Of a stretch of DNA of 50,835 nt, positions 43,219 through 50,835 are shown one piece after another (position 1 is the first letter of the stretch; every line of letters begins with the position of its first letter). Under the pieces are notes generated by a model that was not told the origin of the DNA, searched no databases, and worked only from the letters and a program-made list of their open reading frames with translations. A program made the translations under genes and the position numbers. The stretch lies in the NCBI GenBank assembly GCA_964651005.1, contig CAZYVL010000004.1:1-50835 (forward strand). Direction: 5' to 3'. The stretch comes from DATMFV01 sp964651005. Its GTDB lineage: Bacteria > Verrucomicrobiota > Verrucomicrobiia > Chthoniobacterales > Chthoniobacteraceae.

Positions 43219-43467
43219 CTAGGCATTCCGCTTCCGCGTGGGCCTTTTGCGTCGCTCGAACGCCTGGCGCGCCAGTGCGTCAAGATCGAGGCCGATCGGG
43301 TTACCCGCCTCGTCGAGCGAGAAGTGCATCTTTTCCGCCAACGCTTCGAGAATGCAGCGCGTCATCGTCCGGTCGCTGACCTTCGCCATGATCCCGAGGG
43401 CCGTGTAAATATCCTTGTGCATCCAGAAGGAGGCGAGGGCTTTGTTGGGATCGCGCGAGCCGGGCAT
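43219..43467 (-). CDS. Small ribbon-helix-helix-like protein
   Basis: This 82-residue protein reads KALASFWMHKDIYTALGIMA and VSDRTMTRCILEALAEKMHF, close to the strand-helix-helix pattern of ribbon-helix-helix regulators. A basic end (RRKRPTRKRNA) follows. It is divergent from the RraB-SseB gene, with 181 bases between the two starts, so both may share a regulated promoter region. Target unknown; family assignment is from pattern only. Confidence 0.6.
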   Translation of the reverse strand: MPGSRDPNKALASFWMHKDIYTALGIMAKVSDRTMTRCILEALAEKMHFSLDEAGNPIGLDLDALARQAFERRKRPTRKRNA

Positions 43468-43648
43468 GGAATAAAGAGGGCGTTTTTCGAGATTTCCGGT
43501 GAATTACACCAAACCAGGGTGGAAAATCAACAAGAAGCGGTGAAAAAAGCGGCGAAAAAGGGGGGGGGCGTGTCGCGGGCTCTTTTCCTGCGGTTTCTTC
43601 CGGTTGCGAGTTGTCAAGCGGCGCGGACGCTGCGAGGCTTTGCCAAAA

Positions 43649-44431
43649 ATGGAAACCATCACCCTGGAACAGGTTCGGCAATTCTTCGCGGAGCTGCGCT
43701 CCGATACCCAGTGGAACCTCGATGAGGCGCTGCTTTGGGGCTACTTTTTCCTTTCACCCGATCCCGACCGGCTGATGGCCGCAGGCGGGGCGCTGGCTGA
43801 CCTCGGCTACACGATCGTCGGCGTGTTTGACGACTCCGAGCGGCCCGAACTGCACATCCTCCAGATCGAACGCGCGGAGGCGCACACCCCGGAGACGCTG
43901 CACGCCCGGTGCGCGGAGTTCGACGCATTCGCCGCCGACTACGGGCTCGATTCCTTCGACGGGATCGACGCCGCCCCGGTTGCCGAAGAGCCGGAGCCTG
44001 CCGGGGAAGAGGAGGAAGAAGAAGAAGGGGACTTGGAGAACCCGAAACTCATCGCAGCCATCGAGGCGGCCCTGAGCGACGATTCCGAAGCCGCCCAGGA
44101 GGCGCTGACGGCACGGCTCCAGGAGGCGCTCTATCTGCTCCCCGTTGACGGAGAGATGCTCGATGAGGAGCAGGAGGTGTTCGAAGCGATCCTTTGCACC
44201 GACGAGCAGGGGAACGACTACATGCCGCTCTTTACCAGCGTGGCCGCGCTGCGGCGCTGGACGAAAACGCCGATTTCCGCCGTCGGCATCGACGCTGCCG
44301 AAGCCTGGAGGCAGGTGCTCGAAGTTCCCGGGAGCAAAGGCGCGATCATCGACCCGGAGGGGCACGCGCTGCGGATTCCGCGCGAACGGGTGGAGGCGCT
44401 CCTGGCCGCTCTGGAAGAGGGCGAACACTGA
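43649..44431 (+). CDS. RraB-like and SseB-like fusion protein
   Basis: This 260-residue protein has an N-terminal part resembling RraB, the regulator of RNase E (DRLMAAGGALADLGYTIVGV, ELHILQIERAEAHTPETLHA, DYGLDSFDGID, about residues 36-115). An acidic linker follows (GEEEEEEEGD). The C-terminal part resembles SseB (LYLLPVDGE, ILCTDEQGNDYMPLFTSVAA, LRRWTKTP, about 160-260). ATG 43649 opens the METITLEQVRQFF region. Fusion of these two domains is unusual to my knowledge. A link to RNA turnover is inference. It is followed by sbcD 18 bases downstream. Confidence 0.8.
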   Translation: METITLEQVRQFFAELRSDTQWNLDEALLWGYFFLSPDPDRLMAAGGALADLGYTIVGVFDDSERPELHILQIERAEAHTPETLHARCAEFDAFAADYGLDSFDGIDAAPVAEEPEPAGEEEEEEEGDLENPKLIAAIEAALSDDSEAAQEALTARLQEALYLLPVDGEMLDEEQEVFEAILCTDEQGNDYMPLFTSVAALRRWTKTPISAVGIDAAEAWRQVLEVPGSKGAIIDPEGHALRIPRERVEALLAALEEGEH

Positions 44432-44449
44432 CGCCGCTCCCGTTTCCCC

Positions 44450-45796
44450 ATGCCTGAGAGCACCCCCTTTCCCCCGTTTCCTCCCAAGCCCGAGGCGGGA
44501 TACCGCGTCCTCCACACGGCGGACTGGCATCTCGGCAAGCTGCTCGGCACGCTGGAGCGCGAGCCGGAGCAGAGGCGCTTTCTCGCCTGGCTGGAGGAGG
44601 CCGTGGTGGAGACCGGGGCGGATGTCCTGGTCATCGCGGGGGATGTTTTCGACACTGCCACCCCGCCGCAGTCGGCGGTGCGGCTTTATTTCGACTTTCT
44701 CGCCGCGCTGCACGCCCGCTCCCGCTGCCAGGTGGTGGTGACGGCGGGCAACCACGACTCTCCCGCGCACCTCGAAGCGGCGCGCGGGCTTCTCGGGGCG
44801 GTCGGGGTGCATGTCCTCGCGGCGCTCCCCAGGACGGCGGAGGGGGGCTTCGACGCCCGCGCGGCGCTCCTGCCGCTCCCTTCGCCCGCCGCGCCGCGTC
44901 TGGTCATCGCCGCGCTCCCTTTCCTGCGTGAGCGCGATCTTCGCACGGGCCACTTCGGCCAGGAGGAGGAGACGATCCGCCGGGAGCTGCGGGAGGGGAT
45001 CGCCGCCCGCTACCGGGAAGCTGCCGAAGCCGCCGCCTGCTGGGGCAGGGAGGTTCCCGTGCTCGCCACGGGCCATCTCACCGCGCTCGGGAGCGCCACC
45101 TCGGAGAGCGAACGGGAGATCCATGTCGGCGGGCTGGGCGCGGTCGGCGTGGAAGCGTTCCCGGAGAGCTTCGCCTACGTCGCGCTGGGCCACCTGCACA
45201 GACCGCAAGCGGTCGGCGGCAGGGAGAACGTGCGCTACAGCGGGTCGCCCCTCGCCCTGAGCTTTGGCGAGGTGTCGGATGTTAAGGAGGTGCGCCTGCT
45301 CGATTTTCACGGCGCGCATCTGGTCGCCAACGTACCGCTGTCAATTCCCGCGCCGCGCGCCCTGCTCCGGCTGGAAACGCCCTATGCCCGGCTGCGGGAG
45401 AGCCTGTTGGCATTTGAGCCGCCGCAGAGCGAACTCGAACCGTGGGTGGAAGTCATCGTCACAGGCGCGGGCGGCCGCCCCGGCCTCTTCGAAGAGGTTT
45501 GCGCAGCCGCCAAGGAGATGAAGGAGCTGGAAGGGCGGCAGGGACGGGAGCGGCGTTTCCAGATCATCCGCGTGCTGGCGCAGGCGTCGCCTGCCTCCCC
45601 CGATTCGCCCGTGCCGGGCGACGAGGCCGCCGATCACGAGGCGGAAGCGCTCCTTTCCGATCCCCGGGCGGTGTTTCTCCGCCGCCTTGAACGGGAGCCT
45701 CCAGAGGCGTTTCCGCCTTCCGGGCGGGAAACGCTCGTCACGGCCTTCGACGAGCTCTGCACGCTGCTCGAAGAACGGCGGCGGGAGATGCCGTAG
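44450..45796 (+). CDS. sbcD: Exonuclease subunit SbcD
   Basis: SbcD is the nuclease half of the SbcCD (Mre11-Rad50-like) complex that opens DNA hairpins and processes double-strand ends. The 448-residue protein has metallophosphoesterase motifs HTADWHLGK, IAGDVFDTA, TAGNHDSPAHLEAA, TGHL and GHLHRPQ. Length is usual. No sbcC follows: the next gene (leuB) is on the opposite strand 45 bases away, so the ATPase partner must be elsewhere. It follows the RraB-SseB fusion gene by 18 bases. Confidence 0.93.
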   Translation: MPESTPFPPFPPKPEAGYRVLHTADWHLGKLLGTLEREPEQRRFLAWLEEAVVETGADVLVIAGDVFDTATPPQSAVRLYFDFLAALHARSRCQVVVTAGNHDSPAHLEAARGLLGAVGVHVLAALPRTAEGGFDARAALLPLPSPAAPRLVIAALPFLRERDLRTGHFGQEEETIRRELREGIAARYREAAEAAACWGREVPVLATGHLTALGSATSESEREIHVGGLGAVGVEAFPESFAYVALGHLHRPQAVGGRENVRYSGSPLALSFGEVSDVKEVRLLDFHGAHLVANVPLSIPAPRALLRLETPYARLRESLLAFEPPQSELEPWVEVIVTGAGGRPGLFEEVCAAAKEMKELEGRQGRERRFQIIRVLAQASPASPDSPVPGDEAADHEAEALLSDPRAVFLRRLEREPPEAFPPSGRETLVTAFDELCTLLEERRREMP

Positions 45797-45841
45797 GAGC
45801 GCCTTTCAAGTGTCTGGAATCTGGACTCTCTGAAGGGGGGG

Positions 45842-46936
45842 CTACAGCGCCGCGACAATTGCCTCGCCCATCTCGGCGGTGCCGACGCGGCGGGTTCCCT
45901 CGGTGTGGATGTCGCCGGTGCGCAACCCCTGGTCGATCACCGCGCGGACGGCGGCGTCGATGGCGTTGGCGGCTTCGCTCTCGCTGAAGGAGTACCGGAG
46001 CATCATCGCCACGGAAAGAATCTGCGCGATCGGGTTGGCGATCCCCTTGCCCGCGATGTCGGGCGCGGTGCCGCCGCTCGGCTCGTACATGCCGAAGCGG
46101 CCAATGGGCGTCTCCTTGACGCCGAGGCTCGCGCTCGGGAGCATCCCGAGCGATCCGGCGATCATCGCCATCTCGTCGCTCAGGATGTCGCCGAAGAGGT
46201 TCTCCGCCAGGACGACATCGAAGCGGCGCGGGTTGCGGATGAGCTGCATCGCGGCGTTATCGACGTAGAGGTGATCGACCGCGACATCCGGGTACTCTTT
46301 GGCGACTTCGTTGACGGTCTGCCGCCAGAGGACGCCGTTCTCCAGCACGTTGGCCTTGTCGATGGAGGTCAGCCGTTTGTCGCGCTCCAGCGCGGCGCGG
46401 AAGGCGACGTGGGCGATCCGCACGATCTCGCTTTTGCGGTAGACCATCGTATCGACGGCCACCGGCTCGCCGTTTTCCTCGCGGCGGAACTTCGGCTGGC
46501 CGAAGTAGAGGCCGCCGGTCAGCTCGCGCACGCAGAGGACGTTGAAGCCGCCCGCGACGATCGACTCCTTGACCGGCGAGGCGTGTGTAAGCGCGGGAAA
46601 GCAGAGCGCGGGGCGGAGATTGGCGAAAAGCCCGAAGTGCTTGCGCAGCGGGAGCAGCGCGGCGCGCTCGGGCTGCTGGTCGGGCGGGAGTGTTTCCCAT
46701 TTCGGGCCGCCGACGGAGCCGAAGAGGATGGCGTCCGCTTCCTCGCACCCTTTGAGCGTGGCGGGGGGAAGGGCGTGGCCGTCGTGGTCGATGGCGATCC
46801 CCCCGACCCGGTACTCGCGGGCGGAATATTGAAATCCGAATTTCTGGCTGGCGGCCTCCAGGATTCGAAGACCCTGGACCATCACTTCCGGGCCGATCCC
46901 GTCTCCCGACAGGACGGCCATTTTATAATGCTTCAT
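45842..46936 (-). CDS. leuB: 3-isopropylmalate dehydrogenase
   Basis: LeuB oxidises and decarboxylates 3-isopropylmalate with NAD in leucine synthesis. The 364-residue enzyme shows LSGDGIGPEVM, LFGSVGGPKW, NVLCVRELTGGLYFGQPK, ENLFGDILSDEMAMIAGSLG (metal-binding Asp) and EPSGGTAPDIAGKGIANPIA. ATG at 46936 was preferred to the in-frame TTG at 46939. It begins nine bases after the secretin stop, so co-transcription is possible although the functions are unrelated. Confidence 0.97.
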   Translation of the reverse strand: MKHYKMAVLSGDGIGPEVMVQGLRILEAASQKFGFQYSAREYRVGGIAIDHDGHALPPATLKGCEEADAILFGSVGGPKWETLPPDQQPERAALLPLRKHFGLFANLRPALCFPALTHASPVKESIVAGGFNVLCVRELTGGLYFGQPKFRREENGEPVAVDTMVYRKSEIVRIAHVAFRAALERDKRLTSIDKANVLENGVLWRQTVNEVAKEYPDVAVDHLYVDNAAMQLIRNPRRFDVVLAENLFGDILSDEMAMIAGSLGMLPSASLGVKETPIGRFGMYEPSGGTAPDIAGKGIANPIAQILSVAMMLRYSFSESEAANAIDAAVRAVIDQGLRTGDIHTEGTRRVGTAEMGEAIVAAL

Positions 46937-46945
46937 CAAATCTTC

Positions 46946-48736
46946 TTATCGGTGGCCACGAGCACCCGGCACCACGGGAACCCTCTGGGGCTTTTGGACG
47001 CTGTGGAGCGTCGCCGGAGTCGGCGGGACGCCCGGCTTCGGGTAGTCGGAGACGTTCTGGCGGTTGCTCGTCGGCACGATCCGCACCGCGCCGCGCGCGT
47101 TGTTGCGCCAGCCGTTCGGGTCGGCATATTCCTCGCCGCTGTGCTTGAGGCCGGAAACCTGGTCCTCCAGCCCCGTGCCGTACCCTTGCTTGATGATCGT
47201 CGGGGTGACGAAGACGAGCAGGTTCCGCTTCGTGCGGTCGTTCTGGCGCTCCTGGAAGACGTAGCCGAGGATCGGGATGTCTCCCAAAAACGGCACCTTG
47301 CTGCGGGCCTTGCTCGATTCGTCCTGGAGCAGGCCGCCGATGGCGAGCGTGTCGCCGCTCTTGATGACCACCGTGGAGTTGAGCTTGCGCTGGTCGATGA
47401 CCGGGCTCGTCACGCTCGCCCCGGCGAGGAGGAACACCTCGTCGCGCACCTTGTTGCTGATCTCCGGCTGCACCTGCATCGTGATGAAGTTATCCTTGTT
47501 GATCGTCGGCTTCACCGTGAGCGTGTTGCCGTAGAACTTGTCCTCGAACCCGCCGAAGACGGCGGTGGCGGTCTGCTCGTTGAAGTTGAGCTGCGGCACC
47601 GGCTGGTTGCGGATGATCTCGATTTTCGCTTCGAGGTTGTTCGCGGTGACGACACGCGGATTGGCGAGGAACTCGGCGTCGGAGTCCTCGTTCATCAGCC
47701 GCAGGGTGGCCGACATCTGCGGGGCGGAGAGGATGGCGAACTGGCCGTAGAGAGTGCGCAGCGCCTGCTGGCCGGTGCCGTGGAAGAGAAGGTCGCCAAG
47801 CACGGCGCCGGTGGCGCCGGGGGTCTCGGTATCGACGGAGGCGGAGCGCAGGCCGCCGTAGCTGACGGTCTGCGGGGTGGTGTCGCCACCGACGACGCCC
47901 GCCCAGTTGATGCCGTAGTTCTGCTTCGGGTTGGCGTTCACTTCGACCAGCCTGGCCTCGATCATCACCTGCTGGGTGGGTTGATCGACGGAATCCAGGA
48001 ACAGCTCGACGTTTTCGATGTTGGACTGGAAGTCGCGGTAGTAGATCGTGTTCGTCCGGGGGTCGAACTGCGGGGCGATGCCGCTCTGGATCTGCGACTT
48101 GAGAAGGGGGACGATCTTTTCCGCGGAGGCGTAGCTGAAGGTGTAGTGCCCGCTCCGGGTGGGCTCACGCTGTTTCTCGGCGGGGGTCTTGATGTAGTAG
48201 ACGTTATCGATCTCGTCGATAATGAGCCCCTTGGCGGTGACGATCACCTTGATCGCGGCGAGCGGGGAGAGGTTCTCCAGCCGCATTGTGACGGTCCCCT
48301 GGATGAGATCGCTCACGACGAGGTTGATCGACGCCTGGCGGGCAAGAAGCCGGAGGACGGCCCCGATCTCTTCTCCCTGAAATTCATTGACCATGTGCGC
48401 GGAGTTGGCGGCCTCGGCGTACACCGGCTCTCCGGCGGAAGGGGCGACTACCGTGCCCGGAACTGCCGGGGCGGGGGAGGTGACGGGCGGCGCGATCGGC
48501 CCGGGCACTGCCGGGGCCGGGGCCGTGGCGGAATCGCCCGCGTTGCCCGCGTCTTCCGGGACGGAGACGGGGACCGGCGGCGTGATCGGCGCGGGTTCCT
48601 CGATCGAGGCGGGCTGCGCAGGTGGTTCCAGGGAAACGGGTGCTTCGATGGAAACCGGGGCTGGCTCCTGGGCACTCTGTGCGGTCAACGAGGCGGCCGA
48701 GAGGAGGGAGCAGAGAAAGACGGTTTGTTTCCGCAT
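46946..48736 (-). CDS. Secretin, PilQ/GspD-like outer-membrane channel protein
   Basis: This 596-residue protein has a signal peptide (MRKQTVFLCSLLSAASLTAQ) and a Pro/Ala-rich region up to about residue 105. An AMIN/STN-like N-domain follows (FQGEEIGAVLRLLARQASIN), then NEVNANPKQ-type N-domains (IEARLVEVNANPKQNYGINW), and the C-terminal secretin core ends VPFLGDIPILGYVFQERQND and RNLLVFVTPTII. Secretins form the outer-membrane gate of type II/III secretion and type IV pili. No other pilus or secretion genes are next to it, so its system cannot be named. ATG 48736 was chosen because it begins the signal peptide; a longer in-frame start at 48865 would precede it. Confidence 0.93.
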   Translation of the reverse strand: MRKQTVFLCSLLSAASLTAQSAQEPAPVSIEAPVSLEPPAQPASIEEPAPITPPVPVSVPEDAGNAGDSATAPAPAVPGPIAPPVTSPAPAVPGTVVAPSAGEPVYAEAANSAHMVNEFQGEEIGAVLRLLARQASINLVVSDLIQGTVTMRLENLSPLAAIKVIVTAKGLIIDEIDNVYYIKTPAEKQREPTRSGHYTFSYASAEKIVPLLKSQIQSGIAPQFDPRTNTIYYRDFQSNIENVELFLDSVDQPTQQVMIEARLVEVNANPKQNYGINWAGVVGGDTTPQTVSYGGLRSASVDTETPGATGAVLGDLLFHGTGQQALRTLYGQFAILSAPQMSATLRLMNEDSDAEFLANPRVVTANNLEAKIEIIRNQPVPQLNFNEQTATAVFGGFEDKFYGNTLTVKPTINKDNFITMQVQPEISNKVRDEVFLLAGASVTSPVIDQRKLNSTVVIKSGDTLAIGGLLQDESSKARSKVPFLGDIPILGYVFQERQNDRTKRNLLVFVTPTIIKQGYGTGLEDQVSGLKHSGEEYADPNGWRNNARGAVRIVPTSNRQNVSDYPKPGVPPTPATLHSVQKPQRVPVVPGARGHR

Positions 48737-48954
48737 AGGTGTGGGAGCGTTTCGGAAATCGGGGGTCCGGGTGGCACGGGCGGCTGGAGGGCAACGCTCC
48801 GTGCAACGTGGGTCAGTGATTCCCTTAAAGGGCGTAAATAGCAGGAACCGATCCACCGCGTCCATGCGATTGTTGTTTTTATCGTTTCCCGAATCGCGCT
48901 CCTTTCTCTGATAGAGAACTTATCGGAGGGCTTTTTCGCCGTTTTTTCGCCCTG

Positions 48955-49647
48955 CTACGCCTGGCGGACAGCCTTGATAAAATCCCTCATTCTTGAGGCA
49001 TCCTTTTTTCGCGAATGCGATTCCACGCCGCTGGCGACGTCCACCGCATAGGGGCGGACGGCCCGGATCGCCGCCGCGACATTCGCCGGAGAGAGGCCGC
49101 CGGAGAGGAACACCCGCAGGCGGGGATGTTCGCACACGAATTCCGCCGCGAGCGCGAGATCGACCTGCTGCCCCGTGCCGCCGAACGCCCCGGGGACAAA
49201 GGCGTCGAGCAGCACGGAGGGAGTCCCGAAGGTTTCGCAGGCGGCGAGCGCGCTCCGGTCCCGCGCGGCGAACGCCTTGATGAACCCGCCCGGCGCGATG
49301 CGGCGGCAGAACTCCGGCGTCTCGTCGCCGTGGAACTGGAGCAGGTCGATCCCCGGGAGGGCAAGAACGGCCCGTGCCTCCTCCGCCGTCGGGTTGACGA
49401 GCACCGCCACGCGGGCCACCGGCGCGGGGAGCTTCGCGATCCATTCCGAGGCGGCGCGGAGGTCGATATGGCGTTTGGACCCGGGAAAGCCGTTGAACCC
49501 GAGGGCGTCCGCTCCGGCATCAAGGGCGGCCTCGGCATCCTCGGGCGAGGTGATGCCGCAAATCTTGACGCGCACCCGCCCGGGGCATTCCGGGGCAAGA
49601 GCGGAAGCGGGAGCAGGAGCCTGAACGTGCGGGGATGGGTTATTCAA
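48955..49647 (-). CDS. trpF: Phosphoribosylanthranilate isomerase
   Basis: TrpF converts phosphoribosylanthranilate to CdRP in tryptophan synthesis. The 230-residue TIM barrel has VKICGIT (catalytic Cys), LLQFHGDETPEF, LLDAFVPGAFGGTGQQVDLA (catalytic Asp) and VFLSGGLSPANV, VDVASGVES. The start at 49647 is TTG, overlapping the upstream gene by eight bases, with GGGAGGG four bases away; a shorter start nearer RVRVKICGIT is possible. Two short hairpins lie just after its stop (48904-48953), both without clear T-runs. Confidence 0.93.
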   Translation of the reverse strand: MNNPSPHVQAPAPASALAPECPGRVRVKICGITSPEDAEAALDAGADALGFNGFPGSKRHIDLRAASEWIAKLPAPVARVAVLVNPTAEEARAVLALPGIDLLQFHGDETPEFCRRIAPGGFIKAFAARDRSALAACETFGTPSVLLDAFVPGAFGGTGQQVDLALAAEFVCEHPRLRVFLSGGLSPANVAAAIRAVRPYAVDVASGVESHSRKKDASRMRDFIKAVRQA

Positions 49648-50062
49648 TGACCCTCCCGCGTACCGTTTTCATCCCCGGGCGGTCGTTCGAGGTCTTGAGC
49701 ATGTGGACGCGGCCATCGCCCCCCTTGAAAAAGGCGCTGAAAAGCCACGCCACGAAGCTGATGAGGAGCGACCCGATCACCGCCGAGAAGAAGCCCTCCA
49801 CATGAAAGCCCGGGACGATGGAGCCGACCAGCCAGAGCGTAAGCGCATTGGCGACAAAGAAGAAGAGCCCCATCGTCAGCAGGATGAGCGGCAGGCTCAG
49901 CAACAGCAGCACGGGCCGGACGAAAGCGTTGAGGATGCCGAGCAGCAACCCCGCCTCCAGCAGCGGCCCGAGCGAATCCGCCCGGATGCCGACGCCGGGA
50001 ACGTGGCTGACCACGAGCACCGCCAGGGTCGTCACGAGCCAGCGGGTGAAGAACGGCTTCAT
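49640..50062 (-). CDS. Small membrane protein of the YvlD / phage-holin-like family (4 TM)
   Basis: This 140-residue protein has four hydrophobic helices (TRWLVTTLAVLVVSHVPGVG, LLLGILNAFVRPVLLLLSL, LPLILLTMGLFFFVANALTL, SAVIGSLLISFVAWLFSAFF) and the NAFVRPVLLLLSLPLILLTM block typical of the pfam04020 family. Function of the family is not clear. ATG 50062 has AGAGG one base before it, and a -10-like TACAGT (50070-50075, minus strand) lies only seven bases upstream. It overlaps the trpF start by eight bases. Confidence 0.85.
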   Translation of the reverse strand: MKPFFTRWLVTTLAVLVVSHVPGVGIRADSLGPLLEAGLLLGILNAFVRPVLLLLSLPLILLTMGLFFFVANALTLWLVGSIVPGFHVEGFFSAVIGSLLISFVAWLFSAFFKGGDGRVHMLKTSNDRPGMKTVRGRVIE

Positions 50063-50434
50063 ACCTCTTACTGTACCCGATCTCCGCCGCGAGCCAAGCC
50101 CGGCGTCGAACCGTGGGTTCCCCCTCCCCCTGCTCGGGTTGAACTCCGGAGGGAAAACCGTATGATCGGGGCCGTTGTGCTGGTTCTCCCAGGAGTCGGA
50201 GCGGGGGCGGACGAGACGACGCGGAAGGCGGATGGCGATGGCTTGCGGTCTTTCCGGGCGAAGGCGAAGGCGTGTTTTCGGACACGGCGCCGACCTTCCC
50301 CGGGGAACCCACGTCCGACCGACCGCGCCGGAGCGCGCCGCGCCCGACTCCGGCTTTTGGGGTTCCGGGGCGACGCCGCCCAAAAAGGATCGAATAAACC
50401 AAGAAATCCGGCGCAGCCGGAAGATCGGTGCTCT
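50063..50434. other. Intergenic region between divergent genes
   Basis: This 372-base region separates the YvlD-like gene (minus) from the DUF2934 gene (plus) and should hold both promoters. The minus promoter candidate is TTGGCT (50092-50097) plus TACAGT (50070-50075) with a 16-base spacer. Open frames that cross it lack conserved features. Confidence 0.5.
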
Positions 50435-50835
50435 ATGCCAAAAAAGACCTCATCCTCGCCCTCTCCGTCGCCCGCCTCCGGCGCGCGTCCGCTGAAATCC
50501 AAACCCGCGAAAACGCCCGCGCCGAAGCGGGCCGCCCGGCCAGCCACGACCAAGGGCGGCGCGGGCGGAAAACTCGCCGCCATTGCGTCCCCATCCCCGG
50601 CCCCGGCTGCGAAAGGGCGTTCCCCACGCGCCGCGACGGGAAAAGCGGCCTCCTCATCCGCCTCGAAACCGGTCTCTGCCCGGCGCGTCCCGGTCGCCCC
50701 GATACCGAACCGCGAGGAGATCGCCCGGCGCGCCTACTTCATTGCTGAACGCCGCCGCGCCGAAGGGCTTCCCGGCGGACCTGCCGAGGATTGGTATGCC
50801 GCCGAGCGCGAGCTGGCCAGGGAGAGCGGGAGCCG
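50435..50835 (+). CDS. DUF2934 protein with a basic low-complexity N-terminus, 3' partial
   Basis: ATG at 50435 opens a frame with no stop before the window ends (133 codons). The N-terminal 95 residues are rich in Lys, Ala, Pro and Ser (for example KPAKTPAPKRAARPATTKGG), like a histone H1-type tail. The DUF2934 motif follows: REEIARRAYFIAERRRAEGL and AEDWYAAERELARESG. Such proteins are common in Verrucomicrobiota, Acidobacteriota and Proteobacteria; function unknown. DNA or RNA binding is suggested only by the basic tail. Confidence 0.85.
   Translation, partial: MPKKTSSSPSPSPASGARPLKSKPAKTPAPKRAARPATTKGGAGGKLAAIASPSPAPAAKGRSPRAATGKAASSSASKPVSARRVPVAPIPNREEIARRAYFIAERRRAEGLPGGPAEDWYAAERELARESGS

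Noticed and set aside
45905..48841. A 978-codon + strand open frame opposite leuB and the secretin
   Set aside because: Antisense shadow; both minus-strand genes have full family motifs.
50175..50495. A 106-codon + strand ORF before the DUF2934 gene
   Set aside because: It overlaps the DUF2934 gene in a different frame and is very Arg-rich, typical of a shadow frame.

Overview
The window is GC-rich chromosomal DNA from a Gram-negative bacterium. It encodes an LptE-like lipoprotein, a secretin, an outer-membrane barrel, a Wza-like export protein and an RND metal pump. The lptE style, the secretin, the Thr-Pro linkers and the modular pectate lyase suggest Verrucomicrobiota or a relative. That placement is inference, since no rRNA or tRNA gene was seen.

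Layout. 1-8783: housekeeping and envelope genes on the + strand (prfB with its programmed frameshift, a BamD-like TPR protein, lptE, rsmI, nadA, a soluble PAS histidine kinase, a small unknown gene, htpG). 8961-27071: a polysaccharide synthesis and export cluster on the + strand, many genes overlapping by ATGA (barrel protein, Wza-like, Wzc-like tyrosine kinase, Wzy/ligase-like, GT2, a glycosidase-like protein, MurJ/Wzx-like flippase, four GT4 enzymes, asnB, a FemAB/GNAT-like protein, a DegT aminotransferase). 27142-32502 on the minus strand: a two-module pectate lyase split by an assembly gap, and a CapD/WbpM-type NDP-sugar 4,6-dehydratase that could supply keto-sugar to the DegT enzyme. 32937-38887 minus: a copper/silver efflux operon (unknown Cys-rich protein, YHS protein, CusB-like adaptor, CusA-like pump) with no outer-membrane factor in view. 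38922-39151: a long hairpin followed by a roughly 161-bp palindromic MITE-like element. 39147-40317 minus: two tandem His/Asp-rich peptidoglycan-binding proteins, one split by the second gap. 40396-43467 minus: dGTPase and a run of small unknown genes, some resembling DNA-binding proteins, with an orphan + strand terminator among them. 43649-45796 plus: an RraB-SseB fusion and sbcD without sbcC. 45842-50062 minus: leuB, a PilQ/GspD-like secretin, trpF and a small membrane protein. 50435-end plus: the start of a DUF2934 protein.

The main points for follow-up are the palindromic mobile-element-like sequence beside the metal efflux operon, the orphan terminator with a possible 21-codon ORF in the small-gene island, the RraB-SseB fusion, and two exactly 100-N gaps that both fall in repetitive coding sequence and predict specific gap lengths modulo 3. 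I did not find a clearly recognisable new defence or RNA-guided system.
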